64,000 nt of DNA, from NCBI RefSeq assembly GCF_900167135.1, contig NZ_FUWZ01000002.1, positions 1,080,651 to 1,144,650 of the forward strand, given 5' to 3'. The notes beneath the pieces were generated by a model. The model saw only the letters and a list, made by a program, of their open reading frames with translations. It did not search any database and was not told the DNA's origin. Origin of the DNA: Chitinophaga eiseniae. GTDB taxonomy: Bacteria > Bacteroidota > Bacteroidia > Chitinophagales > Chitinophagaceae. This document shows positions 33,685-42,064 of this stretch, one piece after another. Within the stretch, counting starts at the first letter, position 1. Each line of letters starts with the position of its first letter. The translations under genes were made by a program, and so were the position numbers.

Positions 33685-34086
33685 TTAGTGATGTCCGTGT
33701 TGTCCTTCTGCCGGTGCTTTTACCGCTTCTATCGGCGTACCTGGTTTCAGGTCCCTGTTCATGTTTTTCCAGGAGTTACCTTCATAAAGGAAAGCGATAA
33801 TGAACCAGACGAAGAGCAGCAAAGGAAGCAGGACGGTGTAGATCAGGTTTTTGATTTCGCTGCCGAGGTGCATGAACTCAGAAACGATGTAAAACGCCTT
33901 CAATACTGTCAGTATGACGAATACGCCGTTCAGCACTACTCTGCTGGGGAAACCTGTTTCCAGGTGTAAAAACGCCAGACCAACTTCTACCATGGTGATA
34001 GCCAGGAGGATCCAGAACGTTTTCCAGATCTTTTTGGTAGATGAATCATGATGTGCATGTCCTTCTGCAGTATGCGTATGCTCCAT
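33685..34086 (-). CDS. Cytochrome c oxidase subunit IV family protein
   Basis: 133 residues. His-rich termini (HTHTAEGHAHHD at the start and GQHGHH at the end) flank three membrane helices ([55 protein letters not shown]). Matches the prokaryotic COX4 family that completes caa3-type oxidases. The His-rich tails might bind copper. In the operon between subunit III and SCO. Confidence 0.87.
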   Translation of the reverse strand: MEHTHTAEGHAHHDSSTKKIWKTFWILLAITMVEVGLAFLHLETGFPSRVVLNGVFVILTVLKAFYIVSEFMHLGSEIKNLIYTVLLPLLLFVWFIIAFLYEGNSWKNMNRDLKPGTPIEAVKAPAEGQHGHH

Positions 34087-34167
34087 TCCTATTGAGATTA
34101 AATAAATTCTAAAATGCGATAATTCAAATTACAAACCTTGTATTCGTTGCAGCCGATATTTACCAGA

Positions 34168-34842
34168 TCAGAGCAGGTAGAAGCAGGTGAATACGAATAC
34201 CCAAACCAGATCTACAAAGTGCCAGTAAAGGCCTACTTTTTCTACCATTTCGTAGTGACCTCTTTCTTCGTAAGTACCTTTCAGTACGTTAGCGAGGATG
34301 ACGATGTTCAGTACCACGCCGGAAGTTACGTGTAAGCCGTGGAAGCCGGTGATGGTAAAGAAGAAGTTGGTGAAGTTGGTAGAAGCCAGTGTACCGTCAA
34401 CGTTGTGGAAAGGGTTGCGGCCCCACCATGCGCCTTCGTGGAACAGGTGTGTCCATTCCCAGGCCTGGCAGGCCAGGAAGCAGGCGCCACCGATGATGGT
34501 CCAGGTCAGCCATTTGGCAACAGCTTTTTTATCTCTCATGTGACCGGCATGAACGGCCAGTACCATGGTTACAGAGCTCATAATGAGGATAAAGGTCATC
34601 AAGCTCACGAATACCAGCGGTAAGTTGGCATGTCCCATACCCGGGAAAGAGCGGAAAACCTCGTTCGGATCAGGCCAGGAAGTGCTGGAGAAGCGAATAG
34701 TTCCGTAAGAAATCAGTAATGCTCCGAAAGTGAAGGCATCTGATATCAGGAAGTACCACATCATCAACTTGCCATAGCTCACATTAAAGGGAGAGTATCC
34801 TCCGTCCCACCATTTTTTCTTCGCTGTAACTGCTGTGTCCAT
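34168..34842 (-). CDS. Cytochrome c oxidase subunit III
   Basis: 224 residues, with about five to seven membrane helices typical of heme-copper oxidase subunit III: KLMMWYFLISDAFTFGALL, FVSLMTFILIMSSVTMVLAVHAGH, CQAWEWTHLFHEG, FFTITGFHGLHVTSGVVLNI, YWHFVDLVWVFVFTCFYLL. Subunit III stabilises the catalytic core and lipids. Second of two subunit-III-like genes in tandem. Confidence 0.9.
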   Translation of the reverse strand: MDTAVTAKKKWWDGGYSPFNVSYGKLMMWYFLISDAFTFGALLISYGTIRFSSTSWPDPNEVFRSFPGMGHANLPLVFVSLMTFILIMSSVTMVLAVHAGHMRDKKAVAKWLTWTIIGGACFLACQAWEWTHLFHEGAWWGRNPFHNVDGTLASTNFTNFFFTITGFHGLHVTSGVVLNIVILANVLKGTYEERGHYEMVEKVGLYWHFVDLVWVFVFTCFYLL

Positions 34843-34869
34843 TGTTAGTTTTATAAAATTTTACAAAGT

Positions 34870-35433
34870 TTATCTCGCGATACTTAAAAAAATCAACAGG
34901 TAGATCCACAGCACATCCACAAAATGCCAATAGGTAGCGGCAACTTCGATGGGTACTGGGGAGTAGGTACGAATGCGGGTCCGGTAGGCTCTCGCAAACA
35001 TGATGAGCAATGCTACCACACCACCCAATACGTGCAGCATGTGCACGCCTACGATAACATAAATAAAGGAAGCGGAAACAGGCCCGCTGAGGGGGAGTCC
35101 GCTGTTTTTCAATTGTGAAAAGCCGATCCATTGGCAAGCAGCGAAAACCACGCCCAATACGGCCGTGAGGGTGATCAACTGCTTATAGCGCTGCATATTC
35201 CTTTCCTTGAACTGTTTCAGTGCCAGGTGGATGGTCAGGCTGCTGAGTAAAATCACAGCAGTAGACAGCCAGAAAATATGCGGCAATTCAAATGCCAGCC
35301 AGTTAGCCTGCGATCTCTTCACAACGTAGGCACTTGTAAAACCGATGAACATCATGGTAATGCTACCCATTGCTATCCATAGGGAATACTTGTGCGGATG
35401 AATTTTTTTACGTTGTATGCTCATTGTATGCAT
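34870..35433 (-). CDS. Heme-copper oxidase subunit III-like protein (shorter paralogue)
   Basis: 187 residues with five helices: SLWIAMGSITMMFIGFTSAYVVKRSQ, IFWLSTAVILLSSLTIHLAL, FIYVIVGVHMLHVLGGVVALLI, TYWHFVDVLWIYLLIFLSI. Same superfamily as the next gene; this pair of subunit-III-like genes is common in Bacteroidota oxidase operons. The start is ambiguous: GTG 35436, ATG 35433 or ATG 35424 (MSIQRKKIH), all in frame; an AGGAG motif lies just before the first two. Confidence 0.85.
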   Translation of the reverse strand: MHTMSIQRKKIHPHKYSLWIAMGSITMMFIGFTSAYVVKRSQANWLAFELPHIFWLSTAVILLSSLTIHLALKQFKERNMQRYKQLITLTAVLGVVFAACQWIGFSQLKNSGLPLSGPVSASFIYVIVGVHMLHVLGGVVALLIMFARAYRTRIRTYSPVPIEVAATYWHFVDVLWIYLLIFLSIAR

Positions 35434-35450
35434 CACTCCTTCTATTGCTT

Positions 35451-36350
35451 TTAGGCCTTGTCCAGCAGCTGTGCCAGCTGAACAATGGTCAGGTAAATGT
35501 ATGAACCAAACATCAGTTTACGTGCTGCCGGAACATCATTCTTTCTGTACAGGTTAATAGCGCGGTACAGGAAAAACAGGCCTGCCAGGATAGCCACGAT
35601 AGCGGAAATACCGCCTGTGATCTTGAGCAGGTAGGGTGCTACGCCGGCCGGGATCAGCAACAGGGTGTACATAACGGCCTGCAGGGCGGTGAACTTGTTA
35701 GGTTCGCCGTTGGCAGGCAGCAGTTTAAACCCTGCGCGGGTATAGTCTTTATGCGCAATCCAGGCGATTGCCCAGAAGTGCGGGAACTGCCACAGGAACT
35801 GGATCGCAAACAATGACCAACCACCTTCGGAGAGGTTGTTGGCACCTGCGGCCCACCCGATGAGCAGCGGCATGGCGCCCGGAATACCTCCCACCAGTAC
35901 AGCGAGGGAGTTCCATTTCTTCCACGGGGTATATACGAAACCGTACATCACCAGGGAGAAAAGGCTCAGGGCGGCGCTCAGCCAGTTAAAACAATAACCC
36001 ATGATCAGGAAACCCGCTACACCGGTTACCGCCGCTACGATGATCGCTTCCGTTTCGCTCATCCTGCCGGAGGGCAGGGGGCGGGTGGCGGTGCGGGCCA
36101 TCAGCTTATCGGTATTTTTTTCCCATATCTGGTTGATGGTATTGGCTGATCCGGAAACCAGCAAACCACCGGCAAATAACAAAAGAACTTTGATCAGGTC
36201 AAACTCCACGCCCGGCACGAGCAGATAAGCAACCACGGATGAAAATACCACCATGAAGGTGAGATTAAACTTCATTAACTGAGAATAATCCTTCACCTTA
36301 CTCGCTACTGCATACGATGACGACAATTTTATGGAGTTTTCTTGCAACAT
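35451..36350 (-). CDS. ctaB: Protoheme IX farnesyltransferase (heme O synthase)
   Basis: 299 residues from ATG at 36350. UbiA-family prenyltransferase with about nine helices: SGSANTINQIWEKNTDKLMARTATRPLPSG carries the NxxxD prenyl-diphosphate motif and the TxxRPLP sequence typical of CtaB/CyoE, and YGFVYTPWKKWN, ALGGIPGAMP-like VGGIPGAMPLLIGW follow. It farnesylates heme B to heme O for the oxidase. Located between subunit I and subunit III genes. A GTG five codons upstream is less likely. Confidence 0.93.
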   Translation of the reverse strand: MLQENSIKLSSSYAVASKVKDYSQLMKFNLTFMVVFSSVVAYLLVPGVEFDLIKVLLLFAGGLLVSGSANTINQIWEKNTDKLMARTATRPLPSGRMSETEAIIVAAVTGVAGFLIMGYCFNWLSAALSLFSLVMYGFVYTPWKKWNSLAVLVGGIPGAMPLLIGWAAGANNLSEGGWSLFAIQFLWQFPHFWAIAWIAHKDYTRAGFKLLPANGEPNKFTALQAVMYTLLLIPAGVAPYLLKITGGISAIVAILAGLFFLYRAINLYRKNDVPAARKLMFGSYIYLTIVQLAQLLDKA

Positions 36351-36414
36351 TTTATTTCTATCCACATCCCGGGTTTTAAATCCGGAACAAATTTACAAAC
36401 ATCACGGTGAACAA

Positions 36415-36451
36415 GATTCCGGAAAGCAGTTTATTTCTGCGCTCCGGAATC
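36415..36451 (-). other. Intra-operon hairpin between coxA and ctaB
   Basis: GATTCCGGA and TCCGGAATC (9 bp), with an inner GCAG/CTGC pair, sit 14 nt after the coxA stop. There is no strong T-run in the transcript direction, so it is more likely an mRNA-processing or partial-termination element. Confidence 0.4.
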
Positions 36452-36464
36452 CCGTTTTATAAGT

Positions 36465-38276
36465 TTAGTGAGCTGACTCGTTAGGACCAATCGGTTCTGT
36501 CTGTGGGATGAAGTCTCTTCCATCCTTACTGTAGTCATAAGCCCAGCGGTGAACTTCAGGAATTTCACCAGGCCAGTTGCCGTGGCCCGGGTTGATCGGC
36601 GTAGTCCATTCCAGGGTAGTAGCTTTCCATGGGTTCTGTTCGGTCAGTTTTCTTCCTTTGAAAATGCTGTAGAAGAAGTTGAACACGAACAACAGCTGTG
36701 TAGCAAATACCAGGATTACCACGATGCTGATAAACTGGTTCAGGCCACCGAACTGGTTGAAGGAAGTCCAGCTGGAATAGTCGAAATACCTTCTTGGCAT
36801 ACCGGCCATACCTTCGTAGTGCATGGGCCAGAAGATCAGGTAAGCGCCTACCAGGGTTACCCAGAAGTGGATATAGCCGATAGTATTGTTCATAAAGCGG
36901 CCATACATTTTCGGGAACCAGTGATAAATACCTGCGAACATACCGAAGAAAGCGGACACACCCATTACGATGTGGAAGTGAGCGATTACAAAGTAGGTAT
37001 CGTGCAGGTGGATATCGATAGAGGAGTTACCCAGCCAGATACCGGTCAGGCCACCAGAGATGAAGGTGCTTACGAAACCGATGGAGAACAGGGAGGCCGG
37101 CGTGAAGCGGATGTTCCCTTTCCAGATGGTGGTGAGCCAGTTAAACACCTTGATGGCAGATGGTACCGCAATGAGGAGGGTGAGGAGTACGAAGAAGGCG
37201 CCAAGGAATGGGTTCAGACCAGTAACGAACATGTGGTGCGCCCAAACCAGGAAGGCCAGGATACAGATAGCGAACAGGGAACCGATCATGGCGAGGTAGC
37301 CGAAGATAGGTTTACGGGAGCTAACTGCCAGTACTTCAGACACCATACCCATGGCAGGGAGGATAATGATGTATACTTCAGGGTGGCCCAGGAACCAGAA
37401 CAAGTGCTGGTAGAGGATGGCGCTACCGCCTTCGTTTGCCAGGGCTTTACCTGCGATAAAGATGTCAGAGAGATAGAAGCTGGTACCAGCGTGACGGTCC
37501 ATCAGCAGGAGGATGAAGCCGGACAGCAGTACCGGGAAAGACAGTACGCCCAGTACAGCAGTAAAGAAGAATGACCAGATGGTTAAAGGCATTTTGGTCA
37601 TGCTCATACCCTTGGTACGCATGTTCAGGAGGGTAGAGATATAGTTCAGACCACCCAGCAGCTGTGAAACAACAAACAGTGCCATGGAGATCAGCCAGAG
37701 ATCCACCCCTATTTTAGAACCGATGGAAGCGTCTCCCAGCGCACTCAGCGGAGGGTACATGGTCCAACCACCGGAAGCCGGTCCTGTCTGAACGAACAGG
37801 GAAGCCATCATCACGAGGCTGGCCAGGAAGAAGAACCAGTAGCTGAGGCAGTTCATGAAAGGAGAAGCCATATCGCGGGCACCTACCTGCAGCGGAATGA
37901 GCAGGTTAGAGAAGGTACCACTCAAACCAGCGGTCAATACAAAGAATACGAGGATAGTACCGTGCATTGTTACCAATGCATAGTAAGCTTCGGGAGTGAT
38001 ACGGCCACCTTTAGCCCAGTGACCCAGAATGCTTTCCAGCCAGGGGAAAGTAGCATCGGGAAAACCCAGTTGCAAACGGAACACCACAGAAAAGAAAGCA
38101 CCGATGATAGCCCAAATAATACCGGTGATCAGGAATTGTTTGGCAATCATTTTATGATCAAGGCTGAATACATATTTCGAGATGAAATTGTCTTCATGAT
38201 GGTGCTCATGATCATGATGATCATGCGCGCCGTGCATTACCTCCTGTTGACTGTGCAATGTTGCTTCGTTACTCAT
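36465..38276 (-). CDS. ctaD: Cytochrome c oxidase subunit I (A-type heme-copper oxidase)
   Basis: 603 residues and 12 membrane helices. The low-spin heme ligand region TMHGTILV, the CuB His-Tyr cross-link motif WFLGHPEVYIIILP (His298, Glu300, Tyr302), WAHHMFVTG and HFHIVMG identify the catalytic subunit. Glu in GHPEV marks the A1-type D-channel. The N-terminal cytosolic tail is His-rich (HGAHDHHDHEHHHED, residues 16-29), which may bind metal. Reduces O2 to water with proton pumping. Adjacent to subunit II and ActF. Confidence 0.97.
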   Translation of the reverse strand: MSNEATLHSQQEVMHGAHDHHDHEHHHEDNFISKYVFSLDHKMIAKQFLITGIIWAIIGAFFSVVFRLQLGFPDATFPWLESILGHWAKGGRITPEAYYALVTMHGTILVFFVLTAGLSGTFSNLLIPLQVGARDMASPFMNCLSYWFFFLASLVMMASLFVQTGPASGGWTMYPPLSALGDASIGSKIGVDLWLISMALFVVSQLLGGLNYISTLLNMRTKGMSMTKMPLTIWSFFFTAVLGVLSFPVLLSGFILLLMDRHAGTSFYLSDIFIAGKALANEGGSAILYQHLFWFLGHPEVYIIILPAMGMVSEVLAVSSRKPIFGYLAMIGSLFAICILAFLVWAHHMFVTGLNPFLGAFFVLLTLLIAVPSAIKVFNWLTTIWKGNIRFTPASLFSIGFVSTFISGGLTGIWLGNSSIDIHLHDTYFVIAHFHIVMGVSAFFGMFAGIYHWFPKMYGRFMNNTIGYIHFWVTLVGAYLIFWPMHYEGMAGMPRRYFDYSSWTSFNQFGGLNQFISIVVILVFATQLLFVFNFFYSIFKGRKLTEQNPWKATTLEWTTPINPGHGNWPGEIPEVHRWAYDYSKDGRDFIPQTEPIGPNESAH

Positions 38277-38382
38277 AATCGGTTCTGTTTATTAATAAAC
38301 CAACGCCCGGGAAGTATCGCGTTTGTCAGTTTGTCTTTTATTATTGGTTAAGTACTGCGTCAAAAAAATCTTCTACACAAAA

Positions 38383-39420
38383 TTACGGCTTAGCGATATT
38401 TGCTGCCACTGTTTTTTGTGTGCTATCGGCCTTTGGCGCTTCAGGAGCCGGGTGAGCCAGGCTGTACTGCAGCGGTTGTTTGGCAACCCAGGCGTCATAT
38501 TCTTCCTGAGTTTCAACAACGATCACGCCTCTCATGGAATAGTGACCGGAACCACACATCTGATCGCAGGATATTTCGTAGGTAAAATCCGGGTTACCGG
38601 TTTTTTCCTTCATTTGTTTAGTGGTGAACTTCGGTGTGAACCACAGGGTGGTAGGAATACCGGGCACAGCGTCCATTTTCATACGGAACTGAGGTAAACC
38701 AACGTCGTGAATAACATCACGGGAACCGATTACGAATTTTACGGGTTTACCTACTACCAGGTGCACTTCGGTAGCCATGAAGTCATCTTTGCTCAGCTGG
38801 TCATCCCAGTCCATACCCAGCGGGTTGCTGGCAGCTTCGTCGATTTTTTTGAAATCGCGGCGGCCGAGCTGACCGTCTTTACCCGGGTAGCGGATGAGCC
38901 AGTTAAATTGTTTACCGGTAATTTCAACGATGGCTGCATCTTTCGGTGCGTCGGAAGTCAGCTGGAACCAGTGTTTCAGACCGAAAGCCACCAGAACGGT
39001 CAGTGCGATGGCCGGGATAACGGTCCAGATCACTTCCAGCCTGTTGTTATGCGGAAAATAAAATGCTTTACGGCCTTCTTTCTCCTGGTATTTGAATGCG
39101 AACCAGAACAGGAGGATCTGGGTGCCGACGAACACGACACCGGTAATGGCGAGGGTCACATAGATGAGGGTATCCACACCTTCACCCTGCACAGAAGCAG
39201 ATTCGCCCAGGATCTTGCCTTTCAGCAGATTATTACAATAATACACGCCGATGAGCCCCAGCACCAGGAATGCTATCAGCAGGAAACCATTGATACGGTT
39301 GCTTTGCTGGCGCGCTTTCTTTTCTCCCTTCAATATGGACACATATTCGCTCGCCTTCGCAATCTGGAAGATGACTATGAATATGAGAACAATAACTAAG
39401 ACTGCTAAAAATCCTGACAT
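38383..39420 (-). CDS. ctaC: Cytochrome c oxidase subunit II (CuA)
   Basis: 345 residues. Three N-terminal membrane segments, one more than in standard subunit II, then the cupredoxin domain. CuA ligands His238, Cys285, Cys289, His293 and Met296 lie in DVIHDVGLP and SCDQMCGSGHYSM. There is no CxxCH, so no fused cytochrome c; electrons must arrive from a separate cytochrome or directly from ACIII. The C-terminal tail is Pro/Ala-rich. Directly follows actF. Confidence 0.95.
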   Translation of the reverse strand: MSGFLAVLVIVLIFIVIFQIAKASEYVSILKGEKKARQQSNRINGFLLIAFLVLGLIGVYYCNNLLKGKILGESASVQGEGVDTLIYVTLAITGVVFVGTQILLFWFAFKYQEKEGRKAFYFPHNNRLEVIWTVIPAIALTVLVAFGLKHWFQLTSDAPKDAAIVEITGKQFNWLIRYPGKDGQLGRRDFKKIDEAASNPLGMDWDDQLSKDDFMATEVHLVVGKPVKFVIGSRDVIHDVGLPQFRMKMDAVPGIPTTLWFTPKFTTKQMKEKTGNPDFTYEISCDQMCGSGHYSMRGVIVVETQEEYDAWVAKQPLQYSLAHPAPEAPKADSTQKTVAANIAKP

Positions 39421-39483
39421 TGCTATATGAAATAATTAAGTTATCTAATGCTTTTCTATTGCTAAATCTTCGTTATCACCATA

Positions 39484-40689
39484 TTAGGTGTGGTGAACAA
39501 TGCTTTCTTTCAGGTAAGGGTGATTTTTTGGTACCAGCGGAGCTTTGGTCAGCGCGTTAGCTACCAGGAAAATGATCAGTCCTACAAAGCCTAAGCCCAG
39601 ACCCAGTTCATACCAGGGGAACACCAGGTGTTTGTAAGTACCGGGACCTACCATCTGCCAGAAATCGAGCCAGTGGCCGGCGATTACTACAACGGCGATG
39701 AAAGCTACGGAAGTATAGTTACGTTTGGTGTCCCTTTTCATCAGGAACAGCAACGGAGTGATAAAGTTGATCAGGAGGTTGAGGAAGAAGATAGGTCTCC
39801 ATTCACCCCATACGCGCGGCTGGAAGTATTCCGTTTCTTCCGGCATGTTGGCGTACCAGATCAGCATGTACTGGGAGAACCAGAGGTAAGTCCAGAAGAT
39901 GCTGAAAGCAAAGATAAATTTACCTAAGTCGTGCAGGTGTTCTTCGTTAACGTATGTCAGGTAACCGTGTTTTTTCAGGTATACCACGAACAGTGCGATC
40001 AGGGACAGGCCTGATACCCAGCTGCTGGCGAAAGTGTACCAGGAATACATGGTGGAGAACCAGTGAGCGTCGATACTCATCAGCCACAGCCAGGGAGTGG
40101 TGGAGCCCACACTCAGGGTGAAGACTACCAGGAAGCCACCGCACCAAACGGTGTTTCTCCAGATGAGTTTACGACCGGTTTCAGGTTTCAGGTCCCAGCC
40201 ATCTTCTTCGATGGACATGTTGCGGAGCTTCAGGGTGAAGAAAATCCACAGACCCATAGTGATGATAGTGGCGGTAGTGAAGAATCCTTTGTTCAGGAAA
40301 GCGGCTTTCCAGGTGAGGATTTTGTCTTCAGCAACATGATGCGCGTTTAACCAATGGAAGATGTGTTCTTTACCACCGAAAACGATGATCATTAAAATGA
40401 TAAACAGGATGGCACACAAGGCAGGAACTGCCATGGAAATTGCTTCCGGTACACGACGGAAGGCAATCTGCCAACCACCGTGGGCCAGGGTTGTGGCTGC
40501 AATAAAAAAGGTGCTGGCCAATGTAATCAGCAAAAAGAAGCTGCTGTTTTGCAACAGACCGGCCCAGAACCGTGTCGCGTTCTCACCTTGAAACGCAATT
40601 AATCCGATCAATAAAGTCAGCAAGCCCACGCCCATTAACACGAAGCTGGTCTTTTTTAATCTTGCCGGTACTACAAATTGGTCTTTCAT
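39484..40689 (-). CDS. actF: Alternative Complex III subunit ActF
   Basis: 401 residues and about ten membrane helices. It is the quinol:cytochrome c oxidoreductase membrane subunit ActF, paralogous to ActC: an N-terminal FVLMGVGLLTLLIGLIAFQ, KLIWRNTVWCGGFLVVFTLSVGSTTPWLWLMSIDAHWFSTMYSWYTFAS, and FIFAFSIFWTYLWFSQYMLIWYANMPEET. It is thought to be structural or to participate in quinol binding/proton pathways. Stop 63 bp before subunit II. Confidence 0.9.
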   Translation of the reverse strand: MKDQFVVPARLKKTSFVLMGVGLLTLLIGLIAFQGENATRFWAGLLQNSSFFLLITLASTFFIAATTLAHGGWQIAFRRVPEAISMAVPALCAILFIILMIIVFGGKEHIFHWLNAHHVAEDKILTWKAAFLNKGFFTTATIITMGLWIFFTLKLRNMSIEEDGWDLKPETGRKLIWRNTVWCGGFLVVFTLSVGSTTPWLWLMSIDAHWFSTMYSWYTFASSWVSGLSLIALFVVYLKKHGYLTYVNEEHLHDLGKFIFAFSIFWTYLWFSQYMLIWYANMPEETEYFQPRVWGEWRPIFFLNLLINFITPLLFLMKRDTKRNYTSVAFIAVVVIAGHWLDFWQMVGPGTYKHLVFPWYELGLGLGFVGLIIFLVANALTKAPLVPKNHPYLKESIVHHT

Positions 40690-40739
40690 TACTGTATATT
40701 AAAATACTTGTTTGAAATTCAGTTTTAACTCTCTCTAAC

Positions 40740-41345
40740 TTATTTGGCGGTTGTACTATCTGCCGCCGGAGCAGCAGCTGCTGCAGGCTGGGCAGCGCCA
40801 GGCTGTTTGCTCTTGATGTAAGCGGCCACTTTCCAGCGTTGTGCCCTGTCGAGCTGGCTGGCATAGCTACCCATCATGTTATAGCCATAGGTCATTACGT
40901 GAAACAGGCGGCCTTCAGAGTAACCGGATTTTGCACCGGCTATCAGGTTGGCAGGAGCTGCAGAGTAAGGACCATCGCCGCCTTTGTACAGCGGACCGTT
41001 ACCGTCCAGTGCAGTACCATGGCAAATACCGCAGTAAATATTAAACAAACGTTCACCTTCTTTCAGATCATCGGCAGTGATTGTCAGCGGATTCTTCACC
41101 AGGTTAGCCTGTGCTGTATCTGCTTCTTTCAGATGGTAGGGCAAAAGTTCACCTCTCTTCACGGTTCCGTCCACTGGTTTCAGACCTGCCAAACGTGCAC
41201 TGTAAAACTCATACGCACGGGATTCATACATGTCGGGCACATAAATCCTGCCGGGCTTTCTGTTGTGCTCCCCCTTATTACAGGCTGCCAGGAAAGCTCC
41301 AGTTGCCAATGCGGCTACAATCAATATGTTAGAAGTCCTTTTCAT
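40740..41345 (-). CDS. actE: Alternative Complex III subunit ActE (mono-heme cytochrome c lipoprotein)
   Basis: 201 residues. A lipobox (LATGAFLAACNK) anchors it to a membrane. The mono-heme site NIYCGICHGTALDGNGP (CxxCH) has a distal Met in HVMTYGYNMMGSYAS. The PDMYESRAYEFY segment near the N-terminus is an ActE signature. A C-terminal Ala/Pro tail follows (QPAAAAAPAAD). It relays electrons from ActA/ActB to the downstream oxidase. Confidence 0.93.
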   Translation of the reverse strand: MKRTSNILIVAALATGAFLAACNKGEHNRKPGRIYVPDMYESRAYEFYSARLAGLKPVDGTVKRGELLPYHLKEADTAQANLVKNPLTITADDLKEGERLFNIYCGICHGTALDGNGPLYKGGDGPYSAAPANLIAGAKSGYSEGRLFHVMTYGYNMMGSYASQLDRAQRWKVAAYIKSKQPGAAQPAAAAAPAADSTTAK

Positions 41346-41427
41346 CAGAAATTATTTATTCTAGCTTTCATTAGTTCTGCTCCCAGTACCTAATGGTTGC
41401 AACTGTAATTTTTTGCTGTTAATGTTA

Positions 41428-42015
41428 TTAAGCGTTAACCGGACGAGCGTGAATATCTTCATCAGCCTGGTCAAAGCGGCCATACCACCAGCCAGCTTCC
41501 GCTCTTTGTTCGTTGATGTCGTGCGCACCGGCCTCATTCAGAAAACGTTTTACTTCTTCCGCATTGGTCTTTTCTGTGAGCTCGATCACCATCACAAACT
41601 TATCATCCGTCTGTCTGGGGTGGAAGATATGTTTCTTTACACCTGGCATTAACTGGCACAGGTAGCAGAAAGTCATTACCATCCCAACCGCAGCAAACAA
41701 TACAGTCAACTCGAAGGTAATAGGAATAAATGCTGGTAACGGGAAGTGAGGCTTACCACCGATGTTCAGCGGCCAATCCACGTTAAATACCCAGCTCATG
41801 AAAGATAAAGCCGTGGTGGTACCAGTGATACCATATATGAAACCGGCTGTGTGCAGGCTGGTTTCCCTTAAACCCATTGCATGATCCAGGCCGTGAACAG
41901 GAAAAGGAGTGTATACATCGTGCAACTTGTAACCTGCAGTGCGTACTTTCTTCACTGCCGGGAACAACACTGCCTCATCGTCAAACAAGCCTACAACAAA
42001 ATTTTTAACAGCCAT
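41428..42015 (-). CDS. actD: Alternative Complex III subunit ActD (DUF3341)
   Basis: 195 residues. The DUF3341 core is visible: VVGLFDDEAVLFPAVKKVRTAGYKLHDVYTPFPVHGLDHAMG, two membrane helices (FIYGITGTTTALSFMSWVFN, PITFELTVLFAAVGMVMTFC), and a C-terminal soluble region. Structural subunit of ACIII. Standard size, between actC and actE. Confidence 0.93.
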   Translation of the reverse strand: MAVKNFVVGLFDDEAVLFPAVKKVRTAGYKLHDVYTPFPVHGLDHAMGLRETSLHTAGFIYGITGTTTALSFMSWVFNVDWPLNIGGKPHFPLPAFIPITFELTVLFAAVGMVMTFCYLCQLMPGVKKHIFHPRQTDDKFVMVIELTEKTNAEEVKRFLNEAGAHDINEQRAEAGWWYGRFDQADEDIHARPVNA

Positions 42016-42064
42016 ATATTTAAAAATTCAAATTCCAATTAATTAATTCTGTCAATTCATCTGA

